Positions 28,614 to 37,694 of a DNA stretch of 64,000 nucleotides are shown here, piece by piece; position 1 is the stretch's first letter, and every line of letters starts with the position of its first letter. Both the position numbers and the translations under genes were made by a program. Under the pieces are notes generated by a model, which was not told the origin of the DNA, ran no database searches, and saw only the letters and a program-made list of their open reading frames with translations. The stretch is from Clostridiaceae bacterium BL-3 (GTDB lineage Bacteria; Bacillota; Clostridia; Clostridiales; Clostridiaceae), in contig CADDXC010000002.1 in the NCBI GenBank assembly GCA_902809985.1, positions 310,001 through 374,000 of the forward strand, written 5' to 3'.

Positions 28614-28695
28614 CTCTGCTGTCAGATTAACCGCAGCGACTTCATGGGAGAGATAAAGCCCAGAGGGTGACTAACTAAAAACATTCTTATTCTCT
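28614..28695 (-). repeat. Leader repeat C, copy 2 (toxin gene lost)
   Basis: Near copy of 23786-23868 with the anti-ribosome-site GTCACCCTC kept. Beyond it the ribosome site and the small ORF are missing; a terminator-like AAAGAGTT/AACTCTTT hairpin (28584-28612) stands there instead. Confidence 0.65.
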
Positions 28696-28707
28696 TTTAA
28701 AATTAGT

Positions 28708-28768
28708 TTGACATGTAAATAGAATAGATATAAAATACAAATAAATAAATGTTCATTTATTTATTTGT
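28708..28768 (+). promoter_or_regulatory. tetR promoter and 32-bp palindromic operator
   Basis: TTGACA (28708), 17 bases, TAAAAT (28731). Immediately downstream 28737-28768 is a perfect palindrome: ACAAATAAATAAATG, TT, CATTTATTTATTTGT. A TetR dimer bound there would block its own transcription. Confidence 0.88.
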
Positions 28769-28789
28769 ATTTTTGGATGGTGATATGAA

Positions 28790-29374
28790 ATGGCTAGAAT
28801 TGCAGATCCTAAGAAAATAGATAATATTAAAAAAGCAGTGATGGAGTGTATAATAGATTACGGATATTCCAGCGTATCAATCGCTTTAATTTGTGAAAAA
28901 GCAGGAGTCTCTCCTGGATATTTGTATAGATATTATAATAGTAAAGAGGAATTAGTACAGGAATTGGTGGACTCGGAAATGAGCGTGATAATTAATGACT
29001 TTATAGCAGATATTGATTCTTCTGATACTATGTATGAAGCTGGATGTAGAACAATAAGAAAGTTATTTATGAATGCAAACAGGGAGCCGATGATGGCAAA
29101 GTTTGCTGCTTCAGTTGTGATGGATTTGAGAATACCCACAAAGGAAAAGTTTAATAGATTTAATGGCATACTGAATCTGGCGAAAAAATGTATTGAATTG
29201 GGGAAAAGAACGGGTGAATTTAAATCTAGTGTAACTGCTGCGGAGGTATTGGTTGTGTCCTTTACAATTCCATTTAGGTATCTATCATTTTCGCTGGAAT
29301 TAGAAAATAATAAAAAATTTACAGAAGAAGAAGCTAAAAGAATAGCAAAAATATGTATTAATGCATTGAAATAA
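28790..29374 (+). CDS. TetR-family transcriptional regulator
   Basis: 194 aa. The N-terminal helix-turn-helix is ECIIDYGYSSVSIALICEKAG and SPGYLYRYYNSKEELVQEL (residues about 18-60); the rest is the helical ligand domain. It probably represses itself and the transporter pair downstream, as the operator sequence is repeated in part at 29390. Inducer unknown. Confidence 0.9.
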   Translation: MARIADPKKIDNIKKAVMECIIDYGYSSVSIALICEKAGVSPGYLYRYYNSKEELVQELVDSEMSVIINDFIADIDSSDTMYEAGCRTIRKLFMNANREPMMAKFAASVVMDLRIPTKEKFNRFNGILNLAKKCIELGKRTGEFKSSVTAAEVLVVSFTIPFRYLSFSLELENNKKFTEEEAKRIAKICINALK

Positions 29375-29389
29375 TTTTTACTAAAATTA

Positions 29390-29415
29390 ATGAATAAATG
29401 TTTATTTATAAATAA
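29390..29415. promoter_or_regulatory. Second TetR-like operator before the MMPL gene
   Basis: GAATAAATGTTTATTTATAA closely matches the palindrome at 28737 (core AATAAATGTTNATTTAT). It lies about 200 bases before the MMPL start. Confidence 0.6.
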
Positions 29416-29616
29416 AGAAGGTATAGATTTAAGTACAAGAAAATTACTATGATAATGAATTAAAATTGTTTCCTGAATCGAATTCTAAAGTCAGGTAGAA
29501 CCGGAGATAAAACTGTTGAAGTTATAGGATAGGAAAGACCTCTTGAAATGTTCATACATATGATTTGATCGTGTATTTTGGAATAAGTGTATAAGGAATG
29601 GAGAAGGAGAAGCTTG

Positions 29617-31836
29617 ATGAAGAACAGAATAAAAACTAAACCATCCGATCTAGTAGTCAATTTTATTGTAAATAAAAGTAAGTATATTGAAATATTTTTT
29701 GCAGTCATGGTCGTAATCAGCATATTTTTATATCTATTTGTGAAAGTCAATTATGATCTCACCAAATATCTGCCGAATACGGCGGCATCCAAAGTCGGCC
29801 TGAACCTTATGGAGAAAGAGTTTGGCTATCCAGGTACCGCCCGCATCATGATCAAGAATGTATCCCTGTATCAGGCAAAGCTGTATAAGGAAGAGATAGA
29901 GGCGGTGGATGGCGTAGATACAGTATTTTGGGCAGATACGGCAGAAAATATTGAAAAGTATACCGATGTATATACTTCTGATACCTTTATAAAAGCCGAA
30001 AATATCCAGGATTATTATAAAGACAATTGTGCAGTGATGGATATTTCCTTTGTCAAAGGGGATTCTGACCAGAGGACATCGAAGGCACTGGACAAGATTT
30101 ATGAAATTGTAGGTGATAAGGGCAGCTTTACAGGACCTGCTGTTCAGAATAAATCCTTGAATGAGAGCTTGAACAAGGAAATGAAAAGCGCTACGGTAAT
30201 TGTAATCGCCGTTGTGGCATTGGTACTTATATTGACAACGACAGCGTGGCTTGAGCCATTGTTGTTCCTTCTGGTCATGGGGATTGCCATTGTGATTAAT
30301 ATGGGAACAAACGTATTTTTGGGAGAGATCTCATTTATGACTGCAAGTGTGGCCCCCGTTCTGCAGATGGCCGTTGCAATGGATTATTCAATTTTTCTGA
30401 TGCATGCGTTCACCGAAGAAAAAGATGCAGGTAAAGAGCCCAAAGAAGCCATTGAAATTGCCATACGGCAATCCGCATCCTCCATTATAGCCTGCGGCAT
30501 GGCAACCATTATCGGTTTTTTGGCGCTGACTCTCATGAAGTTTTCCATAGGATATGACCTGGGAATTGTTCTGGCAAAGGGAATTTTTATCAGTTTGCTG
30601 ACTGTTTTGTTTCTGATGCCTTCCCTGATTATCCGAAGCCAAAATATGATTCAAAAAACTGCGCATCGTAAACTGGTAAAGCTCCCTAAGAGGCTGGGCA
30701 AAGGTATTTTAAAGATCAAATATGTGGCATTGGGACTTGCTATATTTTTGGCGGTGCCCTGTTTTATTGCAAAAGACATGAACAGTTTTCTTTTCGGCAA
30801 TTCGGCGGTAGGTGCGGGAGAAGGTACGCAGGTCTATAAAGATGAGCAGGAAATTGACAGGATTTTTGGAAGAAGCAATATGCTTATGGCATTGATACCA
30901 GATGACTCCAACATAAAGGAGAAGGAATTGTCCGATGAATTGGGGAAGCTCAGTTATGTGAAAAAAGTAACCTCGCTGGAAAATACACTGCCGGAGGGTA
31001 TACCGGAAAGCATTATTCCAAATAGAATCACCACACAGCTTCACTCGGGAAAATATGCACGTATTTTAATTTACATAAGAACGCGGGAAGAAAGTGATGC
31101 GGCATTTCGATATGCTGATGGGATCAAGGCCATTGTTCAAAAGTATTATCCTCAGCATTCGTCTTTGATTGGAGCTACTACCTTTACACAGGATATCAAA
31201 ACCATACTCACCCGTGATTATACATTCGTGGACAAACTTTCTCTAATAGGGGTGGTAATCGTGGCAGTGATTGTATTTAAATCACTGTTGATTCCCATTC
31301 TGCTGGTAGTGCCTATTGAAATAGCGATTTTTTTCAATATGGCAGTACCTTATTTCATGGGGGAGAACATGATTTTCATGGGTTACATTATAGTCAGCTG
31401 CATTCAGTTGGCTGCAACTGTAGACTATTCAATATTGATGACCAACTACTATTTAGAATACCGAATGCATTTGGATAAGAGAGAGGCCATTCTAGAAACG
31501 ATTTGGGCAGCGGTTCCGCCTATCATGAATTCTGGGCTCATTCTTTCCTTTGCAGGATATACACTTTACTTTACTTCAAGTATTGCCGCCATTGGTGCCA
31601 TGGGACATCTAATTGGACGTGGTGCACTGATGAGTATTGCAATGGTTGTCTTGCTGCTGCCGGCACTACTGTATATTTTTGATGGACGCATCTACAAGCA
31701 TATTTCCAGGATGAACCAGCTGAAAGACAAAGCAAGGAAGAAACTTGCAGATAAGCTGCAGTTGGGAGAAGTGTTGCCCAAGACAATAGAGGATAAATCT
31801 TCTGAAAGTTTGGAGGGATTGAAGAATGAAAATTAG
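29617..31836 (+). CDS. MMPL/RND-superfamily transporter
   Basis: 739 aa from ATG 29617, six bases after AAGGAGA; GTG 29587 lies before that site. Layout is the RND repeat: one membrane helix (about 20-45), a large outer loop opening LTKYLPNTAASKVGLNLMEK, five helices with MAVAMDYSIFLMHAF, then the second half with QLAATVDYSILMTNYYLEY. The DYS motifs carry the proton-relay aspartates of MMPL proteins. Likely exports lipids, hydrophobic drugs or surface molecules. The gene and its partner are G+C richer than their neighbours, suggesting transfer. Confidence 0.9.
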   Translation: MKNRIKTKPSDLVVNFIVNKSKYIEIFFAVMVVISIFLYLFVKVNYDLTKYLPNTAASKVGLNLMEKEFGYPGTARIMIKNVSLYQAKLYKEEIEAVDGVDTVFWADTAENIEKYTDVYTSDTFIKAENIQDYYKDNCAVMDISFVKGDSDQRTSKALDKIYEIVGDKGSFTGPAVQNKSLNESLNKEMKSATVIVIAVVALVLILTTTAWLEPLLFLLVMGIAIVINMGTNVFLGEISFMTASVAPVLQMAVAMDYSIFLMHAFTEEKDAGKEPKEAIEIAIRQSASSIIACGMATIIGFLALTLMKFSIGYDLGIVLAKGIFISLLTVLFLMPSLIIRSQNMIQKTAHRKLVKLPKRLGKGILKIKYVALGLAIFLAVPCFIAKDMNSFLFGNSAVGAGEGTQVYKDEQEIDRIFGRSNMLMALIPDDSNIKEKELSDELGKLSYVKKVTSLENTLPEGIPESIIPNRITTQLHSGKYARILIYIRTREESDAAFRYADGIKAIVQKYYPQHSSLIGATTFTQDIKTILTRDYTFVDKLSLIGVVIVAVIVFKSLLIPILLVVPIEIAIFFNMAVPYFMGENMIFMGYIIVSCIQLAATVDYSILMTNYYLEYRMHLDKREAILETIWAAVPPIMNSGLILSFAGYTLYFTSSIAAIGAMGHLIGRGALMSIAMVVLLLPALLYIFDGRIYKHISRMNQLKDKARKKLADKLQLGEVLPKTIEDKSSESLEGLKNEN

Positions 31837-34018
31837 GAAAAGAATTCTATCAAGTATATTAGCACTCTTGATTTTGCCCGTCACCTTGTCCGGCACGGCC
31901 ACAGCGGCAGCACCCAAGGTTTCGGTGGATGAATCTGCTTATGTAAATCTGGATTATTACGGTACACCAACCAATATAAACATTGTAAAAAGCTGCAATT
32001 TAAATGGGAATCAACAATTCACAGACTATGGCGAATATGAAAAGGTGAGCAATATGTCCAACAATGTTGTTCCCACGATGAAGAATGGAGCTGTCAGTTG
32101 GAATCTGAACAACTACAAGGGACGATTCTATTATGAATGCACTCCCAAAAAGGGAACTGTAGTTTTACCATGGAATGTGGATGTGTCCTATTCCCTTAAT
32201 GGCACTCCCATAGCTGCATCCAAATTGGTTGGTGCATCTGGTTTGATACAGATTGATGTAAAGGTGACGCCAAATACCAAGGCCAACATGTATTACAGAA
32301 ACAATATGCTTTTGCAAATGCAGACAATAGTGGATATGTCAAAAGCGTCAAGCGTGGATGCGCCGGGTGCACAGGTTCAGACCATAGGCAATAAAAAAAT
32401 CGTTTTGTTTGCCGCACTTCCGGGAGAGAAAGATACCTTTACCCTCCGTATCGGTACGAATAGCTTTGAAACCGATGGTATTCTGCTGACCATGGTGCCG
32501 GGAACTCTGAGTCAGCTGCAGGATGTGAAGGATCTTAAAGATAACATCGACACGTTTAGAGATTCCATGAATTCCATCTATGACAGTACAAATGCACTTT
32601 TACAAACAGCTGAAAATATGCAAAGCGGTCTGTCACGAGCTAAGTCTGGTTTATCCTCATTGGACCGCGCTAACAGTAATATAAGTGTATCAAAAGATAG
32701 TTTGTTTGATAAATCAGAAACGGCATTGGCGGATTTGTCAAAAGTGGCATCCAATACGGCGGCAATGATTCCCCATATCAATGAGGGGGAAAATGCTATT
32801 GAAGATTTGAACTATGATTTGAATGCTATGACAAAAACCATTGAAAGTACAAAGACTGAACTGGAGAAATATAAGGCTTCCATCAAAAACGTACAGGATG
32901 ACATTGAGGAACTGCGTGATGTTGTGAAAGATGTAAACAGCAAATCCGATGAAAGAGATGAACTGCTTCAGCGTACCAGATCGGATATAGAAGATATGCA
33001 GGCAGATCTGGAGAATTTGAGTGACAGCTCCTCTGACTTGAGCAACAAGTTGAATGCAGTGAGTTCTGACATATCCACATTGTCAGATGCCATGAAAAGT
33101 GTAAGTGGGGAATTGTCAGGAATTGCCGAAAAGTATTTACAGGGTATTGAAAATGAAGAGCTGAAGAAAGTTCTGATGGCATTATATAGTAACATACAAC
33201 AAATGCTCTCCTATGTTGATTCAACGCTCTCAGATCTTGCTGCGGCATGCGATTCCACCAGTGAACTGCTTGACCAAACATCTGATATAAGTGAAAATGG
33301 TAAAGATTATTTAAATACCGTCAATTCAAGCATATCTTTGATAGAAGATTATTTCGAAGATTTTGACAGGGCAAATGAGGTTACAGATGATATGCTCAGT
33401 GAACAATCGGAAATATTGTCAAACACCAGCAGCTTGCTGACAAAAAGTGAAACCCTTATTGACAATATTTCAGCAGTCAATGATACAGCAAATAAGTATA
33501 AGAGCAGTTCTATAAAAGCACTGCAGGATATGGGAACCCTGCTGGACAGTATGACCAAAGGTCTCAATAGCTCACAGAATTTTCTGAGCAGCTTTGAATC
33601 TGTACTTAAAAACAGCAGCGGCGATATCAGCCAGGGCAACAGTGATATGCTTAAAGGCCTTATCGGAGTACTTAAGCAGAGCCTTGAGGGAATTAAAAGC
33701 GTACCTACCATGAGGAAGGCAAATGATTCTATTAAGTCTACTGCAGATAAGGAAATCGATAAATTTGAGAATGAGAACAGGCTGCTGTATCTGGATCCGA
33801 AAGCAGAACTGATCTCCTTTACTTCCAGCAAAAACCCTTCGCCCAGGAGCATACAGGTGATTCTGAGAACGCAGGAAATCAACAAGGACAGTGGTAATGA
33901 GAATATAACAAATGCGGATTCAGACGCGCAGGATAAAGGTGTACTTTACAGAATCATCCGGGTATTTGTTAAATTAAAGCAGGCTGTGGTATCAGCTTTC
34001 TCGGATATCAATCAATAA
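31826..34018 (+). CDS. Secreted/membrane-anchored coiled-coil partner of the MMPL transporter
   Basis: 730 aa, overlapping the transporter gene by 11 bases, GGAGGG upstream. A signal peptide (residues 1-28, ending TATAAA) is followed by a beta-rich N-terminal domain of about 200 residues and a long helical region (about 220-640) rich in Asp, Ser and Leu with heptad patterns, like YhgE/Pip-type extracellular domains. A C-terminal hydrophobic or amphipathic end (RIIRVFVKLKQAVVSAF) may touch the membrane. Probably a periplasmic-side adaptor; no defined family beyond that. Confidence 0.7.
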   Translation: MKIRKRILSSILALLILPVTLSGTATAAAPKVSVDESAYVNLDYYGTPTNINIVKSCNLNGNQQFTDYGEYEKVSNMSNNVVPTMKNGAVSWNLNNYKGRFYYECTPKKGTVVLPWNVDVSYSLNGTPIAASKLVGASGLIQIDVKVTPNTKANMYYRNNMLLQMQTIVDMSKASSVDAPGAQVQTIGNKKIVLFAALPGEKDTFTLRIGTNSFETDGILLTMVPGTLSQLQDVKDLKDNIDTFRDSMNSIYDSTNALLQTAENMQSGLSRAKSGLSSLDRANSNISVSKDSLFDKSETALADLSKVASNTAAMIPHINEGENAIEDLNYDLNAMTKTIESTKTELEKYKASIKNVQDDIEELRDVVKDVNSKSDERDELLQRTRSDIEDMQADLENLSDSSSDLSNKLNAVSSDISTLSDAMKSVSGELSGIAEKYLQGIENEELKKVLMALYSNIQQMLSYVDSTLSDLAAACDSTSELLDQTSDISENGKDYLNTVNSSISLIEDYFEDFDRANEVTDDMLSEQSEILSNTSSLLTKSETLIDNISAVNDTANKYKSSSIKALQDMGTLLDSMTKGLNSSQNFLSSFESVLKNSSGDISQGNSDMLKGLIGVLKQSLEGIKSVPTMRKANDSIKSTADKEIDKFENENRLLYLDPKAELISFTSSKNPSPRSIQVILRTQEINKDSGNENITNADSDAQDKGVLYRIIRVFVKLKQAVVSAFSDINQ

Positions 34019-34051
34019 GGCGGCGAAGCATTAATTGAGTGATGTTAAATA

Positions 34052-34087
34052 TGGAAAAGGAGAACTTGCAAAAGCTCTCCTTTTCCA
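34052..34087 (+). terminator. Hairpin ending the TetR-MMPL cassette
   Basis: TGGAAAAGGAGA / TCTCCTTTTCCA with a 12-base loop; T-run weak. Confidence 0.6.
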
Positions 34088-34225
34088 TAAATGTATATTT
34101 ATCAGAGAACTATTATTTGATAATACTTCTAAATTCATAGATATATTAAAAGATATCACATTTGTTAAAAATGTGCCGAAAATATTGTATAATGAATGTA
34201 ACATTTTAATTAGGGGGATATATAA

Positions 34226-35128
34226 GTGGAAAATGCAGATGTAAGGAAATCCTTAATTGCAGATATTTCTCTTCTAGTGGTTGCAGTAATATGGGGAGGA
34301 GGTTTTATAGCTGCAAAAATAGCTTTATTGAGTATTACTCCATTTTATCTGTTGTCCTTTAGATTTTTGTGTTCAGGAATCATTTTATATATGATATTTT
34401 TAAAAAAAATGATAAAAATAGACAGACAAAGTTTTATAGCTGGAATTACCCTGGGGCTGATCTTATACGCAGGGCAGACCTTTCAGACTGTTGGGCTTAA
34501 ATATACAACAGCTGGAAAGCAGTCCTTCTTAACTGCTTCCTATGCTGCAATAGTACCTTTTGCTTCCTGGCTGGTGACTAAAAAAGCACCTAATATTTAT
34601 GCAGTATTGGCCGGCTTTTTAACTTTAATAGGAATAGGATTTTTGAGTCTGCAGCAAAATATATCCATAAGTTTTGGAGACAGCCTTACACTGCTTTTTA
34701 CAGTTGTTTATTCTTTCCAGATAATTTTGATTGGAATCTATGCTAAGAGGGATATAAATCCTATACATTTAACAACGGTACAATTGTTATCCGCAGGTAT
34801 ATTTACGTTGATAAGTGCGTTGATATTCGAGCCCCATATGCATGTCCCGGATAACAGAGGAATAGCTGGAATATTGTATCTCATAATATTTAATACGACT
34901 ATTGCATTCTTAGTACAAAATGTAGCGCAGAAGTATACATCTGATACCCATGCTTCAATAATATTGTCACTGGAATCAGTCTTTGGATGTTTTTTGTCTA
35001 TACTTTTGATGGGGGAGGTATTTACAAAAAAAATGGTCATTGGATGCATAATCATATTTATTGCAGTAATTTTATCTAAGACAGATAGACTTCATTCTTT
35101 GCCAGGCAGGCAATCGAGTGATTCTTAG
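34226..35128 (+). CDS. EamA/DMT-family transporter
   Basis: 300 aa with ten membrane segments in two EamA repeats: VAVIWGGGFIAAKIAL, GQTFQTVGLKYTTAGKQSFLTA and, in the second half, QNVAQKYTSDTHASIILSLESVFG. GTG start after TAGGGGG. An exporter of small metabolites or amino acids; substrate unknown. Confidence 0.88.
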   Translation: MENADVRKSLIADISLLVVAVIWGGGFIAAKIALLSITPFYLLSFRFLCSGIILYMIFLKKMIKIDRQSFIAGITLGLILYAGQTFQTVGLKYTTAGKQSFLTASYAAIVPFASWLVTKKAPNIYAVLAGFLTLIGIGFLSLQQNISISFGDSLTLLFTVVYSFQIILIGIYAKRDINPIHLTTVQLLSAGIFTLISALIFEPHMHVPDNRGIAGILYLIIFNTTIAFLVQNVAQKYTSDTHASIILSLESVFGCFLSILLMGEVFTKKMVIGCIIIFIAVILSKTDRLHSLPGRQSSDS

Positions 35129-35287
35129 GTTCAGATTGTCGATCTGCAGAATTTTATGGAATATATATAATAGATATAAAAATATTGGGCAAATTATAAA
35201 TGGGTATTTTTAAGATAGATTTAATAATAGTGCTATACTATCATTGTATTGAGAAAAAATTATAGATTCTGGAGGTGGAAATCAACT

Positions 35288-36643
35288 GTGTTGAATAAGG
35301 GTATAAAATTGGATTTAAGCAAAGTTGCTCCATACGTACAGGAAAAAGAAATTATGAACATGCAGTCAGATATATCAATTGCCCACAATATGATAGAAAA
35401 TAAAAATGGAAGAGGAAATGATCAGCTGGGATGGGTTGACTTACCTGTATATTATGATGAAAATGAATTTAGAAGAATAAAAATTGCGGCACAAAAAATA
35501 AGGGAAAAATCTGATGCCTTAATAATTATAGGAATAGGGGGTTCATATTTAGGAGCTAGAGCAGCTATAGAAATGCTTTCACATAGTTTTAACAATATAC
35601 TACCAAAGGATAAAAGAAGGAATTTGTCTGTATTTTATGCAGGTAATAATATGAGTTCAACCTATATGTATGATTTGATTCATACTGTAGAGGAAATGAA
35701 TTTATCTATAAATGTTATTTCAAAATCTGGAACGACCACAGAGCCAGCAGTTGCATTTAGAATATTTAAAAAATTGCTTGAGAAAAAATATGGGAAAGAG
35801 GAAACTAGAAATAGAATATATGTAACTACAGACAGTAAAAAGGGTGTTTTAAGGGAAATAGCAGATAGAGAGGGATATGAGACATTCACCATACCAGATG
35901 ATGTAGGTGGAAGATATTCTGTACTCACGGCAGTAGGACTTTTACCAATAGCGGCTTCAGGTATAGATATAGACGAAATGATTAGGGGTGCAGGAGATGC
36001 ACGGTTGGAATGTAGAATAGAAGATCTTCAAAAAAATCCTGCATATCAATATGCAGCAGTTAGGAACATACTGTATAAAAAAGAAAAAATCATTGAAATG
36101 ATAGTAAATTTTGAGCCCTGTCTTCACTATTTCGGAGAATGGTGGAAGCAGTTATTTGCGGAGAGTCAGGGTAAGGATAACAAAGGTATATTTCCCGCTT
36201 CGGTGGATTTTTCTACAGATCTCCATTCAATGGGTCAGTATATACAGCAGGGTTTGAGAATAATGTTTGAAACTTTCATAAATGTAGAAAAGCCTAGAAG
36301 GGAGATATTCATAGAAAAAGATAATGAAAATGTTGATGGAATTAATTTCCTGGATGGAAAATCTATAGATTTTATAAATCATCAAGCTTTTAAAGGAACA
36401 GTTTTAGCCCATAATAAGGGAAACGTACCGGTAATAGTTTTAAATGTACCTGAATTAACTGCCTATTACTTTGGGTATATGGTATATTTTTTTGAAAAAT
36501 CTTGTGGAATTGGCGGTTATTTGATGGGAATAAATCCATTCGACCAGCCGGGAGTTGAGACCTATAAGAAAAATATGTTTGCCTTCCTCGGAAAACCAGG
36601 TTATGAATATAAAAAGAAGGAATTGGAAGGAATACTTGACTGA
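35288..36643 (+). CDS. pgi: Glucose-6-phosphate isomerase
   Basis: 451 aa from GTG 35288, after GGAGGTGG; TTG 35291 is equally possible, and earlier in-frame starts lie before the ribosome site. Sugar-phosphate motifs [49 protein letters not shown] and the catalytic INHQAFKGT are present. Interconverts glucose 6-phosphate and fructose 6-phosphate. Confidence 0.95.
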   Translation: MLNKGIKLDLSKVAPYVQEKEIMNMQSDISIAHNMIENKNGRGNDQLGWVDLPVYYDENEFRRIKIAAQKIREKSDALIIIGIGGSYLGARAAIEMLSHSFNNILPKDKRRNLSVFYAGNNMSSTYMYDLIHTVEEMNLSINVISKSGTTTEPAVAFRIFKKLLEKKYGKEETRNRIYVTTDSKKGVLREIADREGYETFTIPDDVGGRYSVLTAVGLLPIAASGIDIDEMIRGAGDARLECRIEDLQKNPAYQYAAVRNILYKKEKIIEMIVNFEPCLHYFGEWWKQLFAESQGKDNKGIFPASVDFSTDLHSMGQYIQQGLRIMFETFINVEKPRREIFIEKDNENVDGINFLDGKSIDFINHQAFKGTVLAHNKGNVPVIVLNVPELTAYYFGYMVYFFEKSCGIGGYLMGINPFDQPGVETYKKNMFAFLGKPGYEYKKKELEGILD

Positions 36644-36872
36644 CAATTTAAATTCACCTGCTTTACTGTGCTGTTGTACATAAGGCAGGATTATTTTTAC
36701 TAAAGTGCAAACATGAAATAATAAATTTTTTCAGTGCCGATGAAAATATCCAGCCAAGTCTGAATTTTGATGCTTAGAAATGGTACTTATAATCTGCGTT
36801 GACAGCTGATTTCATCATGTCTATAATAATAGGTAAAATCGGGTTTTATTTACTTAATAGGAGGAAATTTTT

Positions 36873-37097
36873 ATGAAGAAGGTGTTTATTAAGTCCTTAG
36901 TAATATATACGATCTTGTTTTGTTTGCTAAATTACGTCAATACTTCAGAGCTTAATCCCATATCAATAATAAAGATGTTGATTATTTCTATCTTGTGTGC
37001 GCTGGCACTTTCCGGCCTTACTGTTTTACTGAAAGCCAATTTTTTAAAAAATAATAAGGATAAATTGAAGAGCAATAAAAAAAGTCAAAAAAAATAG
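36873..37097 (+). CDS. Small membrane protein, unknown
   Basis: 74 aa, AGGAGG before ATG. Two membrane helices (about 8-24 and 32-52), then a Lys/Asn-rich cytoplasmic tail. It lies 20 bases before the UPF0178 gene. Confidence 0.7.
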   Translation: MKKVFIKSLVIYTILFCLLNYVNTSELNPISIIKMLIISILCALALSGLTVLLKANFLKNNKDKLKSNKKSQKK

Positions 37098-37117
37098 AGG
37101 AGATAGCAATTGTAAAT

Positions 37118-37555
37118 ATGAAAATATTAGTAGATGCGGATGCTTGTGCAGGTAAGGATATAATAGAAAATGTTGCCAGAAAAAACAATGTTCCAGTGAA
37201 AATGTACTGTGATTTAAATCATGTTTTAGATTCTGACTACAGCAGTGTGGAATATGTAGACAGTGGATTTCAAAGTGTGGATATGTATCTTATAAACAAC
37301 ACTGAAAAAGGAGATATAGTAGTAAGTCAGGATTATGGGGTGGCAGCCATGGCTCTTGGCAAAAATGCCTATGCCATAAGTCCTAAAGGATATATATACA
37401 GTAATGACAATATAGATAAGCTCCTTTTTGAAAGGCATATATCTTCTAAGGTGAGAAGATCAGGAGGAAAGACTTGCAATCCAAAAAAACGGACAAAAGA
37501 GGATGATCATAGACTTGAAAAAAATTTACTTGAGTTGATACATTCATTTCATTGA
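37118..37555 (+). CDS. UPF0178 (YaiI/YqxD) family protein
   Basis: 145 aa. ILVDADACAGKDIIENVA, DSGFQSVDMYLINNTEKGDIVVSQDYG (split by position), AAMALGKNAYAISPKG and the basic tail KVRRSGGK match the family, which has a PIN-like fold with conserved aspartates. Nuclease activity is suspected but unproven. Confidence 0.88.
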   Translation: MKILVDADACAGKDIIENVARKNNVPVKMYCDLNHVLDSDYSSVEYVDSGFQSVDMYLINNTEKGDIVVSQDYGVAAMALGKNAYAISPKGYIYSNDNIDKLLFERHISSKVRRSGGKTCNPKKRTKEDDHRLEKNLLELIHSFH

Positions 37556-37694
37556 TATTCAGTGATTATCTTAAATTATTCTCTTGTATAGAAATAAATA
37601 CATAAAAAATACTATTACAAAATATGGAATTATAGTATAATATAAGTTAGAAAAATCTGATCAAAGGAATTATTATACGTAGGGGATGATTTAG

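Noticed and set aside
34035..34244. 69-codon ORF after the coiled-coil gene
   Set aside because: It starts inside a terminator hairpin and overlaps the DMT promoter and start; composition is not coding-like.
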